Source: Fomitopsis serialis (Eukaryota; Basidiomycota; Agaricomycetes; Polyporales; Fomitopsidaceae). From it: a stretch of 64,000 nt of DNA. The stretch is taken from positions 186,001 through 250,000 of the forward strand of contig NW_025954974.1 of NCBI RefSeq assembly GCF_022376445.1. The letters are read 5' to 3'. Position numbers and translations under genes: made by a program. Below, in pieces: positions 10,720-21,547 of the stretch. The notes under the pieces are model-generated. The model was not told where the DNA came from. It made no database searches and saw only the letters and a program-made list of their open reading frames with translations. Each line of letters opens with the position of its first letter. Positions within the stretch are counted from its first letter, which is position 1.

Positions 10720-12664
10720 CTATCTCAACTTCGAGTTATGCAACACACGTCCCTTGGCATCCACCCTCGTCATGGACCCAGTCTCGCCAGCCATGAAATC
10801 CCTCCCGCTCAGTGCATCTAACGCAACCCTAGCAAAGCCCGCCGACGTCCCCGCTCCTCCCGTTCCTTGCTGTAGCGTCTGCGCCCTCTGCACCAGCGCG
10901 TCCATCTTCACCTTGTAGGTGGCGACCCAGCTCTTCGCCTGTGCCACGGCGCGAGCGTCGGGTGCAGGCTGAATGCCGCTCGCTTCCTCGGGAGTTGAAG
11001 TGGCACAGAGGTGCGATAGCTCTGCGACTGACAAGGGGGAGCAGATCAGCCATGTTCGACGATGGGGTCGAGAGGAGACGGTGGAGGACGGGTGTCAGCT
11101 TGCACCAGTTGCGCTTGATGTAGTACTGGGCACGCCACGTTTCAACGTAAGGACCGGACGCCGACGGGAATTCTGACACTCACAATCGTTTGGTCGTGAT
11201 CCCATTCTGTGATGGGTTCATCGAGGACGGTCCTAGTAACGCCCTTCAATTCGCTGTATTGTACCAGGTCTCCGAGCTACATCAGATCCGTCAACTAGGT
11301 TCCCCGCATACATCTCAAGCAGACCTACTTGGAATACAGCGACGTATCGCAGCGCACCCACAGTATCTTCGACGTCCAGCAGACTGGGACTGACGCAGGC
11401 CAGGATCAACAGCTTGTTGGCCTGCTTCCTCGCCACGGGTTGTGCGAGTCTGCGGACAACACGGCGCGGACGCAGTCTTTGAGGACCGACAGGGACTTGT
11501 TCGCTGTGGACAGTGAGTTCCAGTGTCAGTTACTAAATACTAATCTATCGTCACTTACTCTCGATGGACTCCTTCATTGTGGCCATGTCGTTTTGGACGA
11601 GGAGGCTCGATCGCTCGGATCCTTTCGTATCGTTAGGATGGTGAAGAAGTGTTGCGAGGTGAGTACGAACCTGCAAGGTCCACAACATTGGAATGCGACC
11701 TCCTCGAGTTGTTGTCCTTAGAACAGATGTGCAGACGGATTATGGAGTGCGACCTGCTTAATGTTTATATGCGGCCTGCATGCTCACTGTACTGGCACTC
11801 ACCTGCTGCTAGTACTGTTCTTGAAAGTGCTTCTGGTCAGGCGTAGCTGCTTCGCTCGGCCGATGAGGTCCAGCAGGACGGCTAGCGAAGGAGCCTCGTG
11901 TCTGCTCAGGCCACCATACTGCACTTCGCTCGCGCCGGTGACAATGATCTTTACAGGAGCGAGCGGTGGGTCAGACAATAAATCGAAGGCGGAATTGCCT
12001 CTGATCTCGAACGCCTCGATGTAGACAGCGTATTGTCCACTCTGATCTACCTCCGTCCAGACTTGCTGGACGACTCTATCTGTGGCCGAGATAGAGATGA
12101 GACGAAGCCGAGGAAAATGTTGAAGATCCACCTTCCAAAGCGGTCGTGCTGAACGTCTTGCCAGTGCCCGTCTGCCCGTAAGCGAGAATGGACAGCTCGC
12201 GCGTGTTGAACTGCAAACACTGTCGGACGGCTCGCGATACATCTATGCCTTCATACACAGCGTCGTTTTCGACATCACTGCCAAACACCGCATTGGCCTT
12301 GGAACTCTTCGTCGAAAACCGGCCACTTGCGCACGAGCGTCAGCACAGTCCGTTCTCTCAAATATTCTGGAACACCCCACTCAAGCGCACGCACTAGGGG
12401 TTGCGTAAAATGGAGCGTACGAGGCTCTTGCACATCAACCAGGGAGAAGGCCCCGCATGCATAGTCCTTATCGAGCAACGGGCGCCGGACCCTGATGAAG
12501 GTCTCTACAAGACCACCGGACTGCTGCGAAGAAGAAGATTGCTCCGGCTGCCAGGTCGAACGGTGGTTCGAGTTTGTATCAGTGCCTTGTTCTATACAAA
12601 GCAAGGTCATGAGCACAAAACGCGATCTATCCCTGGAAAGCTGAAACATTGAAATCACGTACAT
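10720..12664 (-). pseudogene. Kinesin-like motor gene, probably damaged
   Basis: Kinesins move along microtubules using ATP. Minus-strand exons contain in order an N-terminal ETFIRVRRPLL block, then LAYGQTGTGKTFST with the P-loop at 12154-12180. Switch I follows (NSTSSR joined by splicing to SHSIIRLHI). Switch II (DLAGSE) is split by an intron near 11626-11677. Then come NKSLSVLKDC and LLILACVSPSLLD. Between the last two, the usual HxPxRxSKLTxLL segment is missing and the frame changes, near 11440. The C-terminal half contains a conserved-looking EWDHDQTI and a region near 11035 that needs a frame change at a C5 run. The first exon is uncertain. A motor lacking the SKLT helix should not function, so I call it a probable pseudogene, with an assembly gap as the alternative. 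Confidence 0.65.
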
Positions 12665-13262
12665 GGAACACGCACTTCACATTGTCAGTCAGCTGTGTCT
12701 CCATTATGACCACGGGGAGACGGGGGGCTGTTGTTCGATGGTATACGCAACTTGGTATTGGTCCCACTTATCTATAGCGCCTACAGTCGCCAGTCTGTAC
12801 GCGTGGATCGGGCCCGAAGTTGTCATGCCTATCACTATGTTCTGGTACCAGTAGTGTGAGTCAGGGTCGGACGTGTGACCGCGCGAATGATCGCATTCGG
12901 ACGCATTATCGATAGCTCCGCTGACCTACCAGGGCAGGCTTCATGTGTGGAACGCACCCAGTCAAATACCACATCGGCCGGTGGCGACTGCATGGCTACA
13001 TCACTCGAAAGCTCGGGTATTTAGCAGATGACTTGACATACAAGCACAACATCGTGGTCAGAGCAAGAGCAACACACAAGTAAATGATAATAATACACTC
13101 GGCTCTCCGAAGGCCAAATCAGTGTCGTGTCCCAAAGAAAATAGAAGGTGATCGTCGCCGAGCACACCAGTAAACCAGACTACGGAGGCATTCAGTACCT
13201 AAGCAGTGCGCACAAGATACGACGCACCTGGAGATACTCCCGAGGTACCGGTGTTGGCGGGG
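12665..13262. other. Intergenic, nothing recognised
   Basis: About 600 bases between the kinesin 5' end and the 3' end of the copper-fist gene. A short upstream kinesin coding exon ending at a GTGCGT donor near 12685 is possible. Confidence 0.35.
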
Positions 13263-14783
13263 TCAGCAACACCCGCCGCAACCCTCACCACAACCACACC
13301 GCCCTGCGGGGCATCCACAACCCCCGGCACATCCACATTCAAGTGGAGGAAGCGAGACGAGTCCAAACGCTGCGACGCGTTCCTCGCGCTCCTTCGCATC
13401 GCCTCTGAACAACGTCGTAGGATAAATCGTCACGTTCATCGCGTCCAAACCCGCCGTGCGCGTAGCAGGTGGGAGCGGGAGAGCGGCAGCACGGGCGAAA
13501 AACGCGTCGATGAAATTCGGCTGTGCACTCGACCCAGGTTTAAGGCTAGAAGACGAGCCTGCGCGCGGGGATGGCAGCGCTACCCCGTTCTCGTTGTCCA
13601 CGCACGTCCCGCACCCGTCCGCGCAATCGTGAAAGTCCTTCGACGCGTGGCCACGACCTCGGTGCTGGACACACCCCGGGCATGTACATTCGACACCGCA
13701 GCAGCATTCGGATCCAGCTAATGAGGTGATCTCGCGCAGAGGTGGGATGGGCGGAAAGACAGGAACAGCAAATGTTCCACCTGGTCGACCGTCCGGCGTG
13801 CCAGAATAGCGAATGGGAGGAAGTTCTAGGCTTTCTTCTGTGTGCGAATGTATATGCGTAGACGAGTTTGCCTCATTGGAGCTGGATCTGCGCCGTTTTC
13901 GCTGCAGCGAGCACTGCTCGGGTGAGAGATGGCCGGAGAGGTGTTTTGGCGGTTGACCGGTGGCCAATGTCGCGCAATGATGCTTTCCGTGCCCTGGCGC
14001 ACTATCGCCGACAGCGAATGCCACTAGGGAAGGGCTGATTTCGTTGCCGACGGAAAGATGTTCATGCCTAGAATGGATATCTGCAGCTGCCGCCAGAGCG
14101 GCGAGCCCGTTCTGAGGACGCTGGTCTGGGCGTATCGACGTGTCAGCGCTATATGGGTGCATAGCCGCCTTGAGACAGAGACAACCGGGGGCACCGCAGT
14201 CGCACGAGCTTGAAGAACTGTCTACGGGTATGGAGATAGTAAATGAGTCCGTTCCTGCGCAGGGCAATGTAGACAAACCGTCAGAGCTAGGTCCCACTAT
14301 CGACGTACTGTCTGCTAGTTCGGGCAGCAAGCTCTTGAGACCATTGGGTAGCGCAGGAGCGATGGGCTTGAATCGACGTGCTACACAGTTCAAGAATTAA
14401 CGAGGGAGGACAGTCGGGGCCATGTGTACGCACACTTGCTCGGTGAAGAACTAGCAACCTGAGGCTGTTGAGATTCTGCGGACGATGCACAGGCGCAAGT
14501 GCATTTGTTGTGCATTCGCTTCGTCTTCCGTAGCTCCCTACATCTTTCGCATTGAGAGACTGGCCGTCCTTTCTTCTTGATCTCGAAGAGAGGTCGGTCG
14601 GTGTGCTGGCATGATGAGGAGCGATGGCCTTTGATGCACGATTCACTTTGAGGTCGTCGGCGATTATAACAAGGTTATAGACGATTGAAATTGGGCTTAC
14701 CATGCAAACTTCTGATCATTCACGAAAACCTGGTAGCCCTACATAAGTCGGTTATAACATAGCCTAAACGCGGTGCTCACCAT
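13263..14783 (-). CDS. Copper-fist transcription factor
   Basis: These factors bind copper and DNA through an N-terminal copper fist and control copper uptake or detoxification genes. Four coding exons (14781-14783, 14701-14729, 14434-14645, 13263-14380) give 453 residues. The first is the ATG alone, followed by a GTGAGC donor. The fist has Cys11, Cys14, Cys23 and His25 as zinc ligands and the minor-groove KGRP motif at 36-39. A central Cys-rich cluster (CCCGVECTCPGC) and a very C-terminal one (starting LECGCAGGCGCP, ending GCGGCC) are the expected copper-sensing clusters. The last 30 residues are about 40 percent cysteine. A KRKRR-like basic patch may aid nuclear import. Whether it acts like Cuf1/Mac1 (uptake) or Ace1 (detoxification) cannot be told from sequence. 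The frame is intact. Confidence 0.92.
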
Positions 14784-16504
14784 GATCTAGTTGCGCTCTT
14801 CTGGCGCAAGTGGACGGACGAAACAAGCCTAGGAAGGATCGACCTTCAATAAGTATCTGAGCGGGACGCTGGAAGCATGATCAGAGCGGTTTCCCGGGTC
14901 CTCTCGGGACTGACGAGGTACGCGGTCACGCCTCGCGCGTCACAGGCGCCACAAATGCGGCAAGATCCGTGACATGTGACACACCTGTGACAATCAACAT
15001 CCCGCGGGCAACCTGCCAGGGCCAATCGTGCACCGAGAGTTGGTGAGAGTCGCCTGGCGCTGAGGACCCGCGAGGTGCTGCCAAAATATGCTTTGATATG
15101 CGGAGACGTTGAAGGGTTCGCTGTCCTTACGTTCACGGTGCACGTACCGGCTCATACTCGATGAACACTTCGATACTTGCTTTCAGCGTGCTTGAGGAAC
15201 TTGAAGCACGGAGGGACTGGAGGTATATACCGGCGGTCGTCGCTGGTCAGCTTCAAAGCTTCAAGCTTGAAGTGCAACAGAATGCAGACCCGGATGATAG
15301 AGTACGAAACAGCCCGACCTATGCAGTCCAGACGTGTACCAGCGCGTGTGCTCGTGGGCCTGGATATCTACTAGTAGCTGGCAGGTGTAGGCATTAGGCA
15401 AGACAATAGTGCGACTGCTGCGGTCATACCTCAAGGCCTCGCACCTGGGTGCTACTATGAACCAACGTTCGACCTGACAGTGCGTCGAGTACGACTGAGG
15501 CAATTGTGCGTTGGATGGAGCATGAGATCGACTGGGTACCTGCCCAGACGTGAATTTGACTCCGGACTACATCGCCGAGTACCCTACAGTTGAATGTGGT
15601 GGTGCGCTGTGACACGAGTGCGAGCAGGAGAACGTCTGCAGAGCACTGCAGGCTGGATTCTCTACCACGCCCACGCACAAATGCCTCAATCACTACTAGG
15701 ATTGCCTAATTTAGTATGCAAGCCTACCGAGATGAGGATCGTCATCACGTGCGGATATACATCTCCGCCACGCCGAGGCTTGGAGCGCACTCTGTCCAGT
15801 CAGTCCTCTACCACAGTGACATACAGTACGTAACCCAGTGCTCGTGCTCTTTCGCTCTTTCAACGAATTGCATCTCGGATCTGCTAGGGGAGAAATAGCT
15901 GCCCAGGAGTCCGTAAGTTCGCGCGTTCAACCGTACTCGGAGTGGGCAGCCGCACAGAACATTGGTTTCTCTAGCACAACAGGCCGTGAAGTCTACGTTG
16001 CCGAGGGTCAATTAGATACGTGCAGGTAAGCAAGCAAACGAGTGAGTGGCTTCTGAACATGATGATCCTAGCTGCTGAGCGCCACAATTCAGTGCCGCGA
16101 GGTAAACGCAAGTCCAAGGCGTCGATCGGGAACCTTCGACCCAGAGGATGTCAAGCGGGTCAAACATACACGCATAGGCGTATGGGACTCTACGAAGAGA
16201 AACAACCGATACTAGGATGGAATATTCCCGGACGTCAACTCTCGAACATTATCTGGGGTGACCCGGAGCTTGCCATATGTATGGCGGATGATGAAAGACA
16301 TTTCACAAATCAGGAACTGCTGGATCCTTGTACTACTATACGTTTTCGTTGAACTCGCCAGTCACTGCTACCAGCTGCCTCCTATGGTATCGTATCTCGC
16401 TACCACACGCCGAAGACACTGACCTCCTCCGTAGGTACTCTGGCCAACTATTAACAATTGTACGCATCATTCATATCGCTCCCCGCTTGACTGATTGAAA
16501 TCCA
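14784..16504. other. Long stretch without a supported gene
   Basis: About 1.7 kb. Several short frames exist on both strands, none with a recognisable domain or good splice structure. The right part (about 16060-16500) may contain degraded 5' exons of the ABC transporter remnant. I could not join them. Confidence 0.35.
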
Positions 16505-18788
16505 GGTACAAACTGCATAGACACGCGTACCGTTGATAAGGACTTTCTTGTGCGCATCTCCGTCGGTCGCATGGGCTGCGCCGTGCTCGGCCGTCTACTT
16601 GGCCACGTCAAGAACACCTTGTCCTACCCCTATCAAACCGTCTCAGACAACACTACACAGTCCATCTGTTCCACGCGCGTGCTCGCTTGGATCTCCAACG
16701 TTCGAGGATCCCGCCGTTCAGCGCCAGCTCGAGGAAGCAAGTCAGGCGTCTCGAGGGGGCGTCGCATGGGACACTTTTCTATGACGACATCCGCCGTGTC
16801 TACTGCGCTGCATATCATGTCTGAGGTGTCGATGCTAGCGGCGATCCTGAAGGATCAGCCAGATGGCATGTTGCTGGCAACGATCAGCTTGTCGCAGAGT
16901 CTCCTCGATTGGTTCCGAAGAGTAACTCAATTGACAGGGGTCAAGGCGGTAAGCCCTGTCTAGAATTGCACCCTTGTACACTTTGACGTTGATGTCAAAC
17001 CCTGTAGTATGGGCCGCCACAACCCGCAACCAAGATTCATCAAGATGCAGGGGCTCAAACGCGTCGTGTCGTTCCCTGTCCACCGTAAGGAGTTCGTCTC
17101 CGGAATCTGCAGAATACTGTACATCTGGTGTGTCGACAAATATGATTGACGGTACGGGGGCTAATACTTCCTGCAGAATTTAGAGAAGCCGCTCAGCGTG
17201 TCGGTGACCAGGCAGGCGACTTCTGGGAGTCAGGCGCGAATGGAAACCCGTCGTAGACTTCCTTTGCTTCCCTTCTGAAGGAGCCATGGAAGGAGCTTCC
17301 GCAGGTATGATAGCCACGCCGTGTCAAGGCTCGACTGACGCATGCAGATTGTTTTCACTCTCCGCGCAGTGCAATACCCAGCGTCTATTCCGGTCTCCCT
17401 TGCATCCCTCAACCTCATTCAGCACACCGCGTCCAGCTTCGGGTGGACTGTGTACCGATTCTTCGATCAGTTCGGGTCCATTGCAGACCAGCTTGCTACT
17501 GTGCGCAAGATGTATGACATCGTCAATATCCCGAACCGGGTACCTGACGGGACCGTGCCGTTCCCCGAAGACGCACAAAAAGCGAAATCAGGCATCACTG
17601 TAGAGTTCAGGTATACACATTGAGAGATTTGTCGGAACAGCGCTGACCGAGGCGTAGGAACGTATCGTTCCGCTACCCTGATCTGACGACTGGGCTTGCG
17701 AGATGTCTCGTTCAAGCTTTTGCCTGGCCAGCTATGTGTGCGTCTGCCCCGCTGTGCGTGCGGCTCGCGCATTGAACACGTCATCCAGGTCATCGTCGGT
17801 GCTAACGGATCGGGCAAAAGCACCGTGCTGAAGCTCATCATGCGCCTCTACGATGTCGAGGAGGGCGAGATCCTGATTGACGGCAGAATATCCGTGCTTT
17901 GAAGTTGACTGATCTCCGACAGTCGGTTTCGGTGCTCTTCCAGGACTACACGCACTTCCCTTTGTCGGTGAGCGCCAACATCTTGCTACAATCACATACA
18001 TCTAACAAAGATATGATATGCAGATCCGCGACAACATCGCTTTAGGCAACCCAACTCATGCTACGAACGACGATCAAGTTCGATTGGCAGCAAAGCTCGG
18101 TGGCGCAGAAGAGTTCATCGAGCGCCTTCCCGAGGGTTTCGACACATACCTCGAGAGACCAGTGACCGACTACTACTCCGGACTCCCAGAAGGCACGAAT
18201 TCCTTGTTCGGAAGGCCAGTGGAATATGCGGGCATCCGGGGCATCGCAGGGCTCCAGTCAAACTCGGGGCATACCCTGAGCGGAGGGCAGATGCAGAGGC
18301 TGGCAGTGTACGTCCCATCGACGTGTTGCGCCATTCTTCCTGAAACAGATTGTATCGCAGGGCCCGGACGTTCATGCGCTCGATAGTTGCCGAGGACAGC
18401 GCTGTAGGACTTCTTTTGTTTGATGAGCCCAGTGCGTCGCTAGACCCAACGGCCGAACATGGTACGTCCCTATCGCTCTGTATCGTCATGCGCGGCCGGC
18501 ACTCATCCGCGCTTCTTGCTCATAGACCTCTTCACTCGTCTCAGACAACTGCGAGGTGACAAGACCATGTTGTTCTCTTCGCATCGCTTTGGAAACCTGA
18601 CGAGACATGCGGATCTGATTTTGTACGCTGCTTCGTACGAGCTTCCTGGGGCGTCGCGGCTTACATCCTGTGTCCACAGATACATGAATGACTCCGCCAT
18701 TGAAGAGACAGGGACACATGCCGAACTGCTTGCTCGAGATGGTAGTTACGCGAGGATATGGAAGCTGCAGGCACAAGCTTTCATTTAA
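16505..18788 (+). pseudogene. ABC half-transporter (exporter type), several frameshifts
   Basis: The intact family are membrane exporters with one transmembrane and one nucleotide-binding domain. The 5' part (to about 17340) shows TFEDPAVQRQLEEASQ and MQGLKRVV, typical of a large Agaricomycete ABC family. The 3' part has a Walker A (GANGSGKST) near 17800, a Q-loop (LFQDYTHFP), a signature LSGGQMQRLAV near 18270, a Walker B LLLFDEPSASLD near 18415, and an H-loop SSHRFGN. Coding ends in TAA at 18786-18788. At least five frame breaks occur (near 16695, 16777, 17034, 17695, 17888). Four are repaired by one added base. The 17695 break needs two added bases or one removed. Introns such as 17611-17655 and 18612-18678 have good ends. 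The true start was not found. It is a pseudogene unless the assembly has many missing bases. Confidence 0.75.
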
Positions 18789-19246
18789 TCCAGAACCCCG
18801 TCGACAACGAATGTATGTTGCATAGGGATGATCAATATCTCACCAGTTCAATTTCTGCCCAGGTATGTCCTCACACGCAGACGATCGATGACTGCCTTCG
18901 ACTCTCAGGTCTGCTGTCTAGTAGCGACGCTTGTTGGCCATGTTCGTGGGGATCATCCCTGATCCTGATAAACAGGTGGTTACGGGCCTCTAGCGCGAAA
19001 AGAGCGAACGATGGTTAATGTTGCTACTTAAGTTCATTGCGGGAGCTCGCCGGCGTGAAAATTCGACCCAAATCCCCCAGACGTCCACGCACGGGCTCAG
19101 CAGCGGGATGTGATGAGGTCAAGGAAGGTAGAAGAGATGTGATGCACTGCTAAGTGGGTCCGTAGGGCGGCCCGGGTATGCAAATCTCAGGTCGCGGTAT
19201 GCATGGCTGCAAGTGAGGGCCTCATATTGGCGCATACAGTACAACA
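18789..19246. other. Intergenic between two converging genes
   Basis: It holds the 3' flanks of the ABC remnant (+) and the DUF2235 gene (-). Nothing else was seen. Confidence 0.45.
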
Positions 19247-20784
19247 TCACATAACGATACAGCTCTTTCCCGCCTCCGCAGACTTGTCATCTGCTTTCTT
19301 CGGCTCTGGGAATACAGGGGCGTAGCGGAGCAGCCACTCGAAGCTCCCCTCCGCCTTGTTCTCGAACGGCTCTTCGTCGAGGGCAATGCGTTTCCCGCTG
19401 CCAGCGTCCTTCACCCACTCCCACTTCCCGTCCTCGCGTTGCTTCGGCTCGAAGCCCTTCAGCGCGTGCGGCCGCCACTCCTGCCCCGCAGGCCGCGTCG
19501 TCCACCGCTCGCGCACACTCGCATGCACCACCTCCCGCGTGCGGTCGACCGGCCGGTCGTACGCGCCGGGCGTGCGATACAGCCACGTCCACGTCTGGCC
19601 CCGCTTGTACGAGTCGTACTGCTTCCCGCGCGCCCAGCCCTGGTACATGCGGTCGAACCCGTCCGGGTCCGACTCGCGGTGTTTGCTGCGGATCTTCCAC
19701 GGCTGGTGGTCGAGGTCGACGCACATGTCGATGTACCGCTGGTCGAAGTCGAGGAACGGCCGACAGAGGTCCACCATCCATGCGAGCGTCAGGTCGGCGA
19801 TCGTCTGATCGGGTAGCCCCCGCCCACGTTGGTGTGCACGCCCGGGAACCAGCATTGACGGAGGTCGATGGCTACGGGAAAACTGCGGTTAGGAATATGG
19901 TGTCAGCAGAGGGAGAAGGGGCGTACTTTTTGCAACTTCGTCGTCATCGGGGAGATACCACAACGTCGGAGTGAATGGGCCCCGGCATTCATCTAAGGCC
20001 AGCGCGTGGAAGGCGTGTTCAATACCTGCCAGAACATCATGACTCGGATACGACGTGTCAGTGGACGTAGCGGCGCACCGTGACAAGACTACCGTCGTAG
20101 TATGTGTAATCTCCGGTGACACCGCCCGCGTTCGTGAAGGGCTTCCACGGAATTCCCAAACTCGCGACGGTGTCCCAGCACCCCACGACCTTGATCTTGA
20201 CCTTGAACACCCTGGGTACGTACTCTCCTTTCTCCGGCTTCCAGTACTTCTGATCGAGCTCAACGCTGTGCGCGAGCTGCTTCAGGTATACGTCGAATTT
20301 CTCCGGACCCCCGACGTATGCCTTGAACGCGGGCTTGAAGGCCCACGAGTACCTCTTGCTGAATACCCCAACGCGCGCGATGAAGTTCGCGAGGACGCGC
20401 GCCGTGAACGCGCCGCGGGAGAACCCGAAAATGAACAACTAAGTCACCCACAGGGTCAGCTTAAGGGCATGTACCATGGACAATCGAAACATGCACCTCG
20501 TCACCGGGGAGATAGTTGTTCATCACGAAGTTGTACCCATCCGCGATGTTGTTCTCGATGCCCTCGCCAATCGCGCCCTGGACGAGCTTGCCTGCGTTCA
20601 GGAACGTCGCGCCCAGGTCCGCCGTGCCAACACCGGACTGGTAGAACACGATCTGCTCCACGCCAGTCTTCCCGGGTTCGTTCAGCAGGGCATGCCCGAG
20701 GCGGTTGACATTTGTCGACACAGATAGGTCGCCGCGGCTCGCGGACTGGCCGGTGCCATCGCACGCGACGATGATGCGCTTCAT
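19247..20784 (-). CDS. DUF2235 alpha/beta-hydrolase-like protein
   Basis: DUF2235 proteins have an alpha/beta-hydrolase fold and are related to phospholipase effectors. The cellular role of the fungal ones is not known to me. Four exons are modelled: 20497-20784, 20093-20438, 19927-20025 and 19247-19871. The start MKRIIVACDGTGQ is the family N-terminus. The nucleophile elbow is GFSRGA, at about residues 100-105. The conserved WFPG-VHTNVGGGYP block (about 19812-19850) is followed by IADLTLAWMVD in another frame. One base is missing right after GGGYP near 19812. Restoring it gives 452 residues and a good multiple of three. Because the loss sits in the most conserved motif and the rest looks under selection, an assembly deletion is at least as likely as gene death. 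The final CIVM could be a CaaX box, but this is speculative. Confidence 0.82.
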
Positions 20785-21547
20785 ATAGAGAGGTGTGCTT
20801 CAGAGAACTTGGGCAGCAGGGGGAAGAGCCAAAACAGACTGTCAGAAGCTGTGAATACGCGTGGGCCCGCCCAATTATTTGTACCAGTACCACGTCCCGT
20901 ACCTGGCGTCCCAGGTACAGGCTGGTACGGACGATCAGGATGGACAGTAATCTCGATGGCGGCGAGGTGCAAACCATTGGCAGGCACTAGGAGCATCCGC
21001 CAATGAACGGAATGGAACCTTGGGCCTGAGGGACCAGTAGTAGCTGCGCGCCCTGGCGCTCACCCCACGTACAATTTAGTTCCTTGTTGCTTCCGTGCCT
21101 GCGTGCATCCACAGGATGATAGATCCGTCGAGCGTGCGCTACTGAGAACAGGAGACTAAGTCAACTCCGCGGATGTCTGTCCGAAAGTGACGAACCTCAG
21201 TTCAAGACCATGTCAAGTGTAAGTATCATCGTTCCTGTGCTATTGCGCCAGCCTGAGCGACGACAATATTGGCTCTGGATCTCGAAAACTGACACCGCTC
21301 GTCATTCATACACATCAGCGAATTTGTAATTATGCACGAGCGGAAGCATCTCCGATACCGTCGCCGCCTTCACCAAGGAACTGTGCTATAATATGACGGA
21401 AAGCGGAGTCATATATATATCAAAGCACTGGTAGTACACAGACTGGCATTAGTACACTGTACAATACACATACTGCTTCTCGATCGTTAGCATTCCCACC
21501 GTCCATGTTCACAACCCAGCAAAACAGCTTCTCCGCAAAGTGTGAGA
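20785..21547. other. Intergenic, nothing recognised
   Basis: 5' flank of the DUF2235 gene and 3' flank of the GID1-like gene. A short TA tract occurs near 21413. Confidence 0.4.
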
